Shown here: positions 7,527 to 16,407 of the stretch, piece after piece | Position numbering within the stretch: the first letter of the stretch is position 1 | How the letters are laid out: every line of letters starts with the position of its first letter | From: JAXMAO01 sp046350375 | GTDB taxonomy: Bacteria; Planctomycetota; Phycisphaerae; UBA1845; UTPLA1 | NCBI GenBank assembly: GCA_046350375.1 | Contig: JAXMAO010000001.1 | Location: 248,001-312,000, forward strand | Length of the DNA: 64,000 bases | Reading direction: 5' to 3' | Notes under the pieces: model-generated | Told to the model about the DNA's origin: nothing | Database searches by the model: none | What the model saw: the letters and a program-made list of their open reading frames with translations, nothing else | Position numbers and translations under genes: made by a program

Positions 7527-8879
7527 TCAGGCCGGCACGACCGGCGTCGGCGGCTCCGGCACGCGCATGGTCGCGGCCTGGGCGTAGCGCTGCGCGAATG
7601 CCTCGGGCGTCATCCGTGCACACCGCGCCAGCTTCGCCAGCATCTCCGGGTTTTCCAGGTCGCTCGTCTCCAGCCGAATCTGGTACGCCCGCGCCACGCG
7701 ATATGACAGCGACTGCAGGTTCACCAGCCGCACGCGCGTGCGGTTCGTCTGCGGGTCGATCATCTCCTGGAAATCCATCGGCACCAGGTTCCCGTTCACC
7801 AGGCTGACCATCGCCCCGTTGGGCACCACGTGCCGCGCGTCCAGCAGCATCCGCACTGCGGCGTAGCCCAGGTCGCGGCAGTAGGCGATGTCGGCCGGCG
7901 TGGGGTCGGCCGATCGCATCTCGTAGCCCAGCGTGTGGGCCACCAGCGTGGTCTTCTCGCCGCGCGCGCTGGCGCGCGACTCAAGCTCGCGCTTCAGCAT
8001 CTCGCCCAGCGGAATCTCCGACAGGCGGATGTGCCCCGCCGCGTCGACCGGCACCTCGCGCCCCAGAAGCCGCTGCAGCTCGTCGCGGTCGCCCAGCCGA
8101 TAGGCCAGCCCCTCGGCGATCAGCGCCACGCCGTCCGGCCGACCGAGCGAGCGCCGCTTGAACATCGCCCCCTCGATCACGTCGGCAATCCGCGCGATCG
8201 TCGTTCGCTCGGAAAACTCCTCGGGAATGAGCACCAGCGTCGCGCCGGCCGACTTGCCGATGCCCAGCGTCAGCCAGCCGGCGTTCCGTCCCATCGTCAC
8301 CACGACGTACCAGCGCCCGGTCGTCAGCGAGTCGGCCATCAGGTTCTTGACGATCTGCGTGCCGACGTAGCGCGCCGACGAAAAGCCGAAGGTGTTCATG
8401 TCGTGCGGCAGCGGCAGATCGTTGTCGATCGTCTTGGGCACGTGCACGACGCCGCGCCCGGCCGACGACTCGCAAATGAACCGCGCCCGACAACGCCGTG
8501 TCGTCGCCGCCGATGGTCACCAGGTAGCCGACGTTCAGCCGCGCCAGGTTGCGGACCACGTGCTCGACCTTGCCCGGCGACGCCGCCACCGCCGACGAGC
8601 GGCGAGCAGCTCGTCGTCGAGCAGGCTGGTCCGCGCAGTCCGCAGCAGCGATCCGCCGGTGAAGTGGATCCGCGCCACGTCGTGGATCGACAGCTCGGTC
8701 GCGTGCGTCTCGGGCCGGAACGCCTCGCCCGACAGCCAGCGGAATCCGTCGTAGATGCCGACCACCGACATCCCGTTGTTGATGGCCTCGATCGTCGCCG
8801 AGCCGATGACCGAGTTGATCCCCGGCGCCGGGCCGCCGCCCACCAGAATCCCCAGCCGCCGGTCGCGTGATTCGCTCAT
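7527..8879 (-). pseudogene. pfkA: 6-phosphofructokinase (PfkA family) with two compensating frameshifts
   Basis: Three adjacent frames together make one PfkA-type kinase of about 450 residues, which phosphorylates fructose 6-phosphate in glycolysis (ATP or pyrophosphate donor). The N-terminal part (to about 8605) has LVGGGPAPGINSVIG and IYDGFRWL. The middle part in another frame carries the substrate loop YLVTIGGDDTA. The C-terminal part returns to the first frame with VPKTIDNDLPLP and GRNAGWLTL. One indel lies near 8595-8605 and the opposite one near 8481-8490; the N- and C-terminal frames agree. All catalytic motifs are intact, so this is either a sequencing artefact or a very young pseudogene. 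The first ATG (8879) precedes SESRDRRLGI. Confidence 0.8.
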
Positions 8880-9005
8880 AGCATTCCAGCTTACCCGTCG
8901 CGCGACCGCGTGCAACCGCCCGGCGACGAACCCGATCTTCGACAACGAAGCGGCCCGCCGACACCAGCCGACGGGCCGCGTACAACACGACGCTTCGACA
9001 AGCGC

Positions 9006-11018
9006 CTAGTTCGACCGGCGGCGGCGCGCCCGCATCCGCCCCGTCTTCATCAGGCCGATCGCGCCCATCAGGAACATCCCGGGCAGGATCGAGATCGTCC
9101 CGCACAGGCGACCATTCACGAGAATGTCGATCACCGTGCCCACCGTCTGCGAATCAAACGGGAACGGCAGCGGATCGACAAAGATCGGCGGGAAGTAATC
9201 GTTGCAGTCGTCGAGGTAATACGGCATCTCGCTCGGGCTGACGAGGTTCGCCTGGCCGGCCTTCTCAGGGTGGTCACGGTCGCTGATGTTGACCGTCTGA
9301 AACGCCGCCTGCGACAAGGCAAAGACCCGCGCGCCGATCAGGCCGACGCGCTCCACCTGTCCGTCGTGCGAGAACCAGCCGCGCTTCTCCAGACCGGTGT
9401 CGGAAAAGTCGACCAGTTGCACGCCGTTCATGCAGACCGTGCTCGGCTCGCTGGTGGGGGCAAACGACGCGCGGTCGTCGGCCGCCAGCGGCACGATCCC
9501 GCCCGGCGGCGGGCCGATGTAGTAGCGATGCTCGACATGCCGGAACGGAATGGCGATCAGACCCAGCTCGTCGACGATCTTGAAGGCCTTCTCGTCATAG
9601 GTCGCGTTCGACTCGGTGAACGAGCCGGGCGGCCCCAGCACCACGCGTCCCAGCTCGGCGGGGGCGGTCGGGTCGGACACGTCGTAGTACGCCACGGCCG
9701 GGCGATTGCCATCCGTGTCGTCGATTCCCACCGCGATCAGCCGGTCGCCGCGCGGCTCGATGTGCGTCGAGTAGCCGGGCACCTCGAGATGGCCGTCGAC
9801 CGTCGGATGTTCAGGATCGCTCAGGTCGAGCACGAACAGCGGGTCGCGCCGCAGAAAGGTGACCGCGTAGCCGCGCGGCCCGTCAAACCGCATCGCCTCG
9901 AGCGACTCGCCGCGCTTGATCTCCACCGCGCCCAGCGGCGCAATGTGGTCCGGATCGTCCAGGCTGTAGGTCCGCAGGTTGACCGTGCGGAAGCCGAAGC
10001 CGTTCGACTCGGTCGCGACGCGCAGCGCGCCGGCGAAGTCGTCCATGTAGAAGCGGTTGCGCATGTATCCCGGAACGTCGACCGTCCCGCGCAGCACGAT
10101 CGCGCCGGCCGGGTCGGTGATGTCGATCATCTGGATGTGCGTCTTCGAGTCGCCCGCGTCCGAGTCCCACGTCTGGCTGGCGGCGAAGATCGCGTCATCC
10201 GACACGTGCATCAGCAGCCCCTGGCCCGAAAAGGTCTTCCGCTGGCCGGGCTGCGCATCGGTCGGATTGGCCACCACCACCGACGCCACGAATCCCTCGT
10301 TTTCCTGGTCGCTCGGCACGCCGTAGAAATAGCCGGGGTTGTTGTTGCCGACGACGTAGATCACGTCGCCCACCCGCCGGCTGGCGTTCGCATAGCCCAC
10401 CAGGTTCAGCTTGTCGACAAACGCCGGATGGGCCGCATCGGCAACGTTGATGATCGCCAGCTGACTGCCGCTGTATTCCGGCGGCAGCGGCAGCGGCCCA
10501 GGCGGCACGATCGGCGCCACGTCTGTCGGGGTCGCCCCCGCGCTGCCCCCGCCCGACCCGGTCGCCGGCACCGGCAGACCGTCGCCGTAATAGACCGGGT
10601 AGAAATCGGCGCTCAGCAGCACAAAGGCCCGCTCGCCGATCACGTACATCTCGACCCCGCGGCCGCGCACGTCGAGGCTGCCGGCAACCACCGGGCTGTC
10701 CGGGCTGGCCACGTCGATGACCACCAGCCCCTTGTAGCGATTCAGCACATAGACCCGGTCGCCGACCACCTTGACCACGTCGGCCTCTTCAATCGTCCGC
10801 GCGATCTCGGCCACGTCGTTCGCACCGGGCGCGCCGGCTTGCGGCGAAGGGTTGGGGCTTTCGGGGGCGTTCAGCGAGTCGCCGCGCCCTCCAGTGAGAA
10901 AGTCGCCCAGCTGCGACGCCGACTGGCAGCCGACCAGGCCGCCGGCCAGCAGTAGCAGCCCGAGCGGCACGATGCGGGCGCGAGCCCCGCGCAGCAGGCG
11001 AGTTGTCCGGGCGTTCAT
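9006..11018 (-). CDS. Secreted beta-propeller lipoprotein
   Basis: This 670-residue exported protein has a signal ending in a lipobox (LLLAGGLVGC, cysteine near residue 31), so it is probably a lipoprotein. The body is a series of blade-like repeats: VKVVGDRVYVLNRYKGLVVIDV, then QMIDITDPAGAIVLRGTVDV and similar 'status display' blades with DVSDPTAP and LDLSDPEHP. This is the layout of the C-terminal beta-propeller family of secreted proteins (COG4880-like). A second hydrophobic stretch and an arginine-rich end (GRMRARRRRSN) close the chain and look like a membrane anchor. The start chosen has AGGAAGGA upstream; an in-frame ATG 18 codons earlier lacks a site. Function unknown. Confidence 0.75.
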   Translation of the reverse strand: MNARTTRLLRGARARIVPLGLLLLAGGLVGCQSASQLGDFLTGGRGDSLNAPESPNPSPQAGAPGANDVAEIARTIEEADVVKVVGDRVYVLNRYKGLVVIDVASPDSPVVAGSLDVRGRGVEMYVIGERAFVLLSADFYPVYYGDGLPVPATGSGGGSAGATPTDVAPIVPPGPLPLPPEYSGSQLAIINVADAAHPAFVDKLNLVGYANASRRVGDVIYVVGNNNPGYFYGVPSDQENEGFVASVVVANPTDAQPGQRKTFSGQGLLMHVSDDAIFAASQTWDSDAGDSKTHIQMIDITDPAGAIVLRGTVDVPGYMRNRFYMDDFAGALRVATESNGFGFRTVNLRTYSLDDPDHIAPLGAVEIKRGESLEAMRFDGPRGYAVTFLRRDPLFVLDLSDPEHPTVDGHLEVPGYSTHIEPRGDRLIAVGIDDTDGNRPAVAYYDVSDPTAPAELGRVVLGPPGSFTESNATYDEKAFKIVDELGLIAIPFRHVEHRYYIGPPPGGIVPLAADDRASFAPTSEPSTVCMNGVQLVDFSDTGLEKRGWFSHDGQVERVGLIGARVFALSQAAFQTVNISDRDHPEKAGQANLVSPSEMPYYLDDCNDYFPPIFVDPLPFPFDSQTVGTVIDILVNGRLCGTISILPGMFLMGAIGLMKTGRMRARRRRSN

Positions 11019-11169
11019 GGGGTCGATCCTTCCTAGCGAGGCGTCCCAATATTCATCGGCGGGAGCGTTCATAGGCGTTGACCGCGGAACGCACTGGGAG
11101 CATCCTAATTCTACGATTCGCGCGGCGGGGCTTCAACCCCTGCCATTATCCTGCCAGCGGAGTGTTTCC

Positions 11170-12435
11170 ATGACTCATGAAACCCAGAAACCCGACGCGT
11201 CCTACACCCGTAACGGCCCGGCGAAGTGCGTGTCATCCGTCAGGCCGTGCAGAGCGGCGCACCGTTCGCCCAGCACAATCGGGCCACTCTTTGCCCTATC
11301 TTTATGCGTGGGCGCTGGTTACGCCGCTCATGCCGACGCCGACGCCCCCGGTCCCGCGCGGGGTGACACCAGCGCCGCGCTGCCACCCAACCTCCGCCGC
11401 GACGTCCAGGCCGCCATCGATCGCGGCTTCGACTACCTCAAGGCCGCCGAAGACAAGTCCGGCGGCTGGACGCCGCGCTACGGGGCTTCCATCACCGCCA
11501 TCGTCGGCCAGGCCTTCGCCCAGGACGACCACTACGGCCCGAAACACCCGCTCGTGCTCCGCGCCCGCCAGCGCGTGCTCGCCAGCCGGCAGAACGACGG
11601 CGGGCTCTACTCCCCGCGCGTCAACATCGCCAACTACCAGACCGCCGTCGCGCTGATGTTCCTCGCCAGCCTCGACGACCCGCAACTCGCGCCGACCGTC
11701 CGCGACGCGCAGGCCTTCCTCGCGCGGCTGCAATACGACGACGGCGAACACCGCGGGCCCGAGTCCGCCTGGTACGGCGGCGCGGGTTACACCTCGACCA
11801 AGCGGCCCGACCTCTCCAACACCCAGATGATGCTCGACGCGCTCCACCAGAGCGGCCTGTCGGCCAGCGACCCCGTCTTTCAGCGCGCCGCGGCGTTCGT
11901 CGCTCGCTGTCAGAACCTGGCCGCCACCAACGATCAGCCCTTCGCCCGCGCCGGCCCGAACGACGGTGGATTCATCTACACCCCCGTGTCGGGCGGCGAC
12001 AGCAAGGCCGACGAGCTGGGCGAGCTGTTTCGCGGCGGCCACCGCTCGTACGGCACGATGACCTATTCCGGCCTCAAGAGCCTGCTCTATGCGCAGGTCG
12101 AGCGGCGCGATCCGCGCGTGCAGGCCGCGTACATGTGGATCCGCAACAACTACACGCTCGACGCCAACGCCAACATGCCGGCGCGTCGCTCGCGCGAGGG
12201 GCTGTATTACTACTATCACGTCTTCGCGAAGGCACTGGCGGCGTGGGGCGAGCCGGTGATCGTCGATACGCGCGGCCGCGTGCACAACTGGCGGCTGGAG
12301 CTCTGCCGCAAGCTGCTGGCGCTGCAACGATCCGACGGCTCGTGGGTGAACGACGCCGATCGCTGGAACGAAGGCGACGCCAACTACGTCACCGCGCTGG
12401 CGATCCTTTCGCTTCAGGCCGCGACCGGCCGATAG
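11170..12435 (+). CDS. Exported squalene-cyclase-like / prenyltransferase repeat protein
   Basis: This 421-residue protein has a hydrophobic signal (GPLFALSLCVGAGYAAHA, residues about 39-56) after an unusually long polar N-terminus. It then has an alpha/alpha-toroid with QW-like repeats: DKSGGWTPRYGASITAIVG, RQNDGGLYSP, PNDGGFIYTP and LQRSDGSWVNDADRW. These repeats occur in squalene-hopene cyclases and terpenoid-binding toroids. The cyclase DXDD catalytic motif is not visible, so it is more likely a binding or structural relative than a hopene cyclase. Such single-toroid secreted proteins are common in Planctomycetes. It diverges from the beta-propeller lipoprotein over a 151-bp gap. Confidence 0.75.
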   Translation: MTHETQKPDASYTRNGPAKCVSSVRPCRAAHRSPSTIGPLFALSLCVGAGYAAHADADAPGPARGDTSAALPPNLRRDVQAAIDRGFDYLKAAEDKSGGWTPRYGASITAIVGQAFAQDDHYGPKHPLVLRARQRVLASRQNDGGLYSPRVNIANYQTAVALMFLASLDDPQLAPTVRDAQAFLARLQYDDGEHRGPESAWYGGAGYTSTKRPDLSNTQMMLDALHQSGLSASDPVFQRAAAFVARCQNLAATNDQPFARAGPNDGGFIYTPVSGGDSKADELGELFRGGHRSYGTMTYSGLKSLLYAQVERRDPRVQAAYMWIRNNYTLDANANMPARRSREGLYYYYHVFAKALAAWGEPVIVDTRGRVHNWRLELCRKLLALQRSDGSWVNDADRWNEGDANYVTALAILSLQAATGR

Positions 12436-12575
12436 AGGACCGGTCACGATCGGGTGTTCGCGTGGCGCACACGAATGCAACCGCGCGGCACCGCCGTCTC
12501 GCCCGTGGAAGCCGCGCCGGTCGACCGTCCGACCCCGCGAAACGGGTGTGGCGGATCGCCCCGGTGCGCGGCGGC

Positions 12576-13184
12576 TTACTCGCCGACGTTCAGAAACTCG
12601 CGCATGTGCTGGTCGTACACTTCCTGCGCCTTGGGGTCGAACATCGGCAGGCGCAGCTCGTTGATGACCTTCGTCCCCATGCGGATCCACTCGCCCCAGC
12701 ACGACTGGCAAACTGTCGCCAGGATCTTCTCGCCCAGCGGGCCCTTGAACGGGCGCTCCGTCATTCGCGTTCCGCCGCCACAGCGCGAACAGGCAAAGTC
12801 GCCCGACGCTCCGCCTGCCGCGGCGCCGGGCGCGGGCCGCGTCGCCGCCTCCGGGTTCGGCACGTTCGCCCCCAGCGAGCGCAGCAGCTCGCCCATCTCG
12901 TTGCGCGGCTTCAGGTCGCCGCGCTTGTGGGCCACCAGGTAACCGTTCGTCAGCGTCTGCACGGCGAAGTCGCGGTGGCCGGTCTCGATCTGGCAGCGCC
13001 CCAGCAGCGCGTAGGCCGGCGAGTAGTTCGCGTTCAGCGCCAGAACGCGCTGGAAACAGGGCCCGGCTTCGCCGAACCGCCGCGCCTCGACCAGCGCCGA
13101 GCCCAGGCTGAACTGCGCCAGCTCGTCGTTCGGGTTCGAGGCGATCACGTTCTGGAATTGAGCAATGCGTTCGTCGGTCGTCAT
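12576..13184 (-). CDS. TPR protein fused to a YggX-like Fe(II)-trafficking domain
   Basis: This 202-residue protein starts with a TPR-like helical region (residues 1-105, including ALLGRCQIETGHRDFAVQ). After a proline/alanine linker it carries cysteine pairs C132/C135 and C159/C162. The end (about 148-198) aligns well with E. coli YggX: GPLGEKI against GELGKRI, then an invariant-looking tryptophan, VINELRL against LINEKKL, and HMREFL against EMVNFL. YggX protects iron-sulfur clusters and handles labile iron. The four cysteines, which YggX itself lacks, suggest a zinc or iron ribbon. The start follows a GGAAGGGATCGG region. It is convergent with the toroid gene and 36 bp downstream of the acyltransferase gene, so it may share its transcript. 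Confidence 0.75.
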   Translation of the reverse strand: MTTDERIAQFQNVIASNPNDELAQFSLGSALVEARRFGEAGPCFQRVLALNANYSPAYALLGRCQIETGHRDFAVQTLTNGYLVAHKRGDLKPRNEMGELLRSLGANVPNPEAATRPAPGAAAGGASGDFACSRCGGGTRMTERPFKGPLGEKILATVCQSCWGEWIRMGTKVINELRLPMFDPKAQEVYDQHMREFLNVGE

Positions 13185-13220
13185 CGGTGCCGATCCCTTC
13201 CTGCGCCGCGCGGCGCAACC

Positions 13221-14225
13221 CTAGAGCCTAGCATCGTCCGGCGAAACCGCAACGTCGTCCGGCCCGGTCGCCGCGCCCGCCGCCGCGGCGCGCTCCTCGG
13301 GCGGCCGGCTCTTCCAGCGGCGGTGGATCCACAGATACTGCTCCGGCGCCGCGCGGATGAACTGCTCCATCGCCGTCGAAAACTCCTGCGTGAGCCAGCG
13401 CAGCTCGTCCGGCCGATCCTGCCACTCGTGCGGGTGAATCACCCGGCTGACCCCCAGCTCATACTCAAACCGCGGCCCCAGCCGACGCGCATAGCCGACG
13501 ATGATCGGCACGCGATGCCGGATCGCCAGCAGCCCGATCGAACGATAGGTCGACGCCTGTCGCCCGAAGAACTCGACGAACAGCCCCTTGCTGCCGGCGT
13601 TCTGGTCGGCGATGAAGCACAGCGCCCCGCGCTCGGCCAGAATGTCGTCCATGCTCTGCGTGGCCCCCTTCTTGTAGAGCAGCCGCAGCCCGCTTGGCTC
13701 GCGCTGCGCCATGAGAAACGTGTTCAGCCGCTCGTTGTCGAGCGGGCGCATTACCGCGTGCAGCTCGAATCCCAGTCGCGCCAGCGCAAAGCCCAGCAGC
13801 TCCCAGTTCCCGTAGTGGGCCGTCAGCAGGATCGCCCCCTGGCGCGCCAGCAGCACGCGCAGCGCCGGCTCGAGGCCGCGCGGATGCAGGTAGCGCGCCC
13901 AGCTCCACAGCGTCACCACGCGCGGCGTCATCAGCACCTCCACCGCCATCATGGCGATCGACTGCATCGAGCCGAGCGCGATCCGCCGCACCTCGTCCGG
14001 CGCCAGCCCGGGCATCGCCAGGCGGATGTGCTCCTCGGCCCGGGCGCGGTGCTTGGCCAGCGCCCGGCCCAGAATCGGAAACCGCGCCGGAAAGTGATAC
14101 CAGATCGACCCCAGCAGCCGCGCCGTCCGCAGGTTCAGGTTGATCGGAAAGATATTGAACAGCGCCGCCACGCTGCGCACGGCCAGGTACGACAGGTATT
14201 CGCGGACGGCAACGCCACGCTTCAT
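13221..14225 (-). CDS. LpxL/HtrB-family lysophospholipid acyltransferase
   Basis: This 334-residue membrane-associated acyltransferase of the lipid A late-acylation family transfers a fatty acyl chain onto a lipid A precursor or lysolipid at the inner membrane. The catalytic HxxxxE box is seen as TAHYGNWELLG near residue 140, and the downstream family blocks are FIADQNAGSKGLFVEFFG and EQYLWIHRRWKSRP near the end. The N-terminus is hydrophobic with an amphipathic segment. A standard ATG start opens with MKRGVAV. It implies an outer membrane with lipid A-like lipid, in keeping with the hldE gene at 45 kb. No clear operon partner apart from the TPR-YggX gene downstream. Confidence 0.85.
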   Translation of the reverse strand: MKRGVAVREYLSYLAVRSVAALFNIFPINLNLRTARLLGSIWYHFPARFPILGRALAKHRARAEEHIRLAMPGLAPDEVRRIALGSMQSIAMMAVEVLMTPRVVTLWSWARYLHPRGLEPALRVLLARQGAILLTAHYGNWELLGFALARLGFELHAVMRPLDNERLNTFLMAQREPSGLRLLYKKGATQSMDDILAERGALCFIADQNAGSKGLFVEFFGRQASTYRSIGLLAIRHRVPIIVGYARRLGPRFEYELGVSRVIHPHEWQDRPDELRWLTQEFSTAMEQFIRAAPEQYLWIHRRWKSRPPEERAAAAGAATGPDDVAVSPDDARL

Positions 14226-14370
14226 CCGGCCGATTTTATGAGAATCCGCGCCGCGCCGCGCGGCCGCGCCAGGCGCGGTCTTGCAACCCGATTCGAGCCG
14301 ACAGTCACGTCCTGGTCGCTATCGACCGATAGCCCGGGGGGATCAGGTGTCGCTCGTCGGCGGACTATCC

Positions 14371-14928
14371 ATGCGCCGCACTGCCTTTACGCTGGTCGAG
14401 ATGATGATCGTCGTCGTGATTCTCGCCATTCTGGCGGGCGTGGCGATTCCCTACATCGACGACGAGAGCGACGAGGCCCGCGTCGCCTCCGCCCAGAACA
14501 TCCTGCGGACCGTCGACACCGCCGTCGATGTCTATCGACTGCGCTATACGATGCCCAACTACCCGCCGACGGTCATGCCCACCTGGTTCGCCGGCCGCGC
14601 CCTGCCGCTCAATCCGTTTGCAGACTTCGCCACCAGCGTCGAGGTCGTCAACGTCGCCAACGCCGTCGATCCGGTCGCCAAGACACTCGACAAAGAGACC
14701 GCGCCCTACTGGTATAACCGCGCCAATGGCGTCTTCCGCGCCCGCGTTCCCGATCAAGGCAGCGCCGGCCTGACGCAGCGCCTGTACGAGCGCGTCAACG
14801 CCGTCGGCCGGTTGTTCACCAGGACCGGCGGCGAACTGGATCCGATCAAGCCGGTTGACCCGCTGGACTCGGGCGGCAAGGAAGGCGCCAGCCTGGGTAT
14901 CATCGGTGGCGGCCTCGAACTGCAGTAG
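14371..14928 (+). CDS. Type II secretion/type IV pilin-like pseudopilin
   Basis: This 185-residue protein has a prepilin N-terminus: a short basic leader then FTLVEMMIVVVILAILAGVA, with the conserved glutamate at +5. The residue before the predicted cleavage is alanine instead of the usual glycine (RRTA|FTLVE). The remainder looks like a globular pseudopilin head with GVFRARVP. Such proteins build the pseudopilus of type II secretion systems or type IV pili; no other component is in the window. The start has GGCGGA about seven bases upstream. A short perfect palindrome CTATCG-AC-CGATAG lies at 14319-14332 in the leader region and could be an operator. Confidence 0.8.
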   Translation: MRRTAFTLVEMMIVVVILAILAGVAIPYIDDESDEARVASAQNILRTVDTAVDVYRLRYTMPNYPPTVMPTWFAGRALPLNPFADFATSVEVVNVANAVDPVAKTLDKETAPYWYNRANGVFRARVPDQGSAGLTQRLYERVNAVGRLFTRTGGELDPIKPVDPLDSGGKEGASLGIIGGGLELQ

Positions 14929-15081
14929 CCGCAGCAGAATCTTCCGGCATCGCCCACCAATCTCTTCATGACGCCTCGCGCCGCAGCGCCCACGGCCGGT
15001 CTCTTGACCGCGTTTCCGCACGGCATGATGCTGCCGCCGCGCGACGGGGCCGCAGTCTCGCCCGCGCCAGGAGCATGGCCC

Positions 15082-16107
15082 ATGTCTGAACAGACCGGCT
15101 GGTATGTGGCCGAGGGCGGCAAGCCCGCCGGCCCGATGACGCTCGACGACCTGGTCCGCCGCCTGTCGCAATCGGGCGGACTGGATGCCCTGGTCTTCGG
15201 CCCCGGTCTGTCCGACTGGACCGCCGCGCGGCGCATCGAGCGCATCGCCGCGCGAATCGCCACTTCCGCGCCCGGCGCCGCGCCACCCCCGCCGCCGCCC
15301 ACCGGCCGGCGCGCGTCCGACGAGATTGACTACGAAATCTTCGGCAGCGAGATGCAGTTCGTCGAGGTCACGCTCGACCCCGGCGAGGTCGTCGTCGCCG
15401 AGGCCGGCCACATGATGTACATGACCAGCGGCATCCGCATGGAGACCGTGCTCGGCGACCCGTCGGCCGCCCAGAGCGGCGGTGTCTTCGGCAAGCTGCT
15501 GTCGGCCGGCAAGCGCCTGCTCACCGGCGAGTCGCTCTTCATGACCACCTTCGAGGCGACCGGCACGCAGCGCGAGAAGATCGCCTTCGCCGCCCCCTAT
15601 CCGGGCAAGATCGTCCCCATGCACCTCGACCAGCTCGGCGGCGAGCTCATCTGCCAGAAAGACTCGTTCCTCGCCGCGGCGCGCGGCGTGCAGATCGGCA
15701 TCGCGTTTCAGAAACGCATCGGCGTCGGCCTGTTCGGCGGCGAAGGCTTCATCATGCAGCGCCTCACCGGCGACGGCGTCGGGCTCGTGCATGCCGGCGG
15801 CACGCTGACCGAGAAGCAGCTCGCGTCCGGCGAGATGCTCCGGCTCGACACCGGCTGCCTCGTGGCGCTTCAGCCGTCGGTCGATTATGACATTCAGTTC
15901 GTCGGCGGCATCAAGAACGCGCTCTTCGGTGGCGAGGGTCTCTTCATCGCCACGCTCACCGGCCCGGGACGCGTCTGGATGCAGTCGCTGCCCTTCTCGC
16001 GTCTTGCCGGTCGCGTGCTCGCCAATGCCGTCGGCTCGCAGCGCAAGGACGAAGGCTCGATCCTCGGGCGGGCCGGGCTCGGCACGCTCTTCGGCGGCGA
16101 CGAGTAG
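15082..16107 (+). CDS. GYF_2 plus AIM24-family protein
   Basis: This 341-residue protein is a fusion. Residues 1-60 form a GYF_2-type module (TGWYVAEGGKPAGPMTLDDL). A proline-rich linker follows, and residues about 85-330 form an AIM24/TIGR00266 beta-roll (VEVTLDPGEVVVAEAGHMMYM, and repeated FGGEG turns). Family members are soluble trimeric beta-barrels of unknown activity, found widely in bacteria. The ATG has CAGGAG upstream; an earlier in-frame start at 14968 has no site and gives a low-complexity extension. No hydrophobic signal is present, so it is probably cytoplasmic. Confidence 0.8.
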   Translation: MSEQTGWYVAEGGKPAGPMTLDDLVRRLSQSGGLDALVFGPGLSDWTAARRIERIAARIATSAPGAAPPPPPPTGRRASDEIDYEIFGSEMQFVEVTLDPGEVVVAEAGHMMYMTSGIRMETVLGDPSAAQSGGVFGKLLSAGKRLLTGESLFMTTFEATGTQREKIAFAAPYPGKIVPMHLDQLGGELICQKDSFLAAARGVQIGIAFQKRIGVGLFGGEGFIMQRLTGDGVGLVHAGGTLTEKQLASGEMLRLDTGCLVALQPSVDYDIQFVGGIKNALFGGEGLFIATLTGPGRVWMQSLPFSRLAGRVLANAVGSQRKDEGSILGRAGLGTLFGGDE

Positions 16108-16407
16108 CGCCCCGGCCGCATCGCCTGCGCGACGCGTGAAAAACGGCGCACTCCACGCGGCAATTCTTCGCCCCAGGCCATTTTGTTCTTGATATTCGTG
16201 ACATACAGCAGTAGGATTCCGGATCCAGCGGGATCGCAATTCAATCGAATTCCGTTCACCGCGCCCATCGGACCACGTCCGGTCGGGCACGTCCGTTGAC
16301 GGCCACCATCAACTCTCGTGCGGTGTGCATCAGGCCGCGCGCCCGGTCGTACCGCAATCCGGCGACCGTCCCGTCGATATTGTGCGCCCGGCACGAAAGG
16401 AGTCCGC
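16108..16407. other. Intergenic with a promoter, 300 bp
   Basis: It holds the promoter at 16189-16217 and a 190-bp leader before the metalloprotease start. I see no coding frame with a plausible pattern and no recognised riboswitch. Confidence 0.5.
16189..16217 (+). promoter_or_regulatory. Candidate promoter of the secreted metalloprotease
   Basis: TTGATA (16189-16194) and TAGGAT (16212-16217) are 17 bases apart in the only A/T-rich patch of the gap. The implied leader is about 185 bases. Confidence 0.45.

Noticed and set aside
4398..7706. A 1102-codon open frame on the + strand
   Set aside because: It is the antisense shadow of the AGVRG repeat protein; it is all arginine/alanine/histidine-rich and has no domain.
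11170..12435. True squalene-hopene cyclase
   Set aside because: Only one toroid with QW-like repeats, a signal peptide and no DXDD motif.
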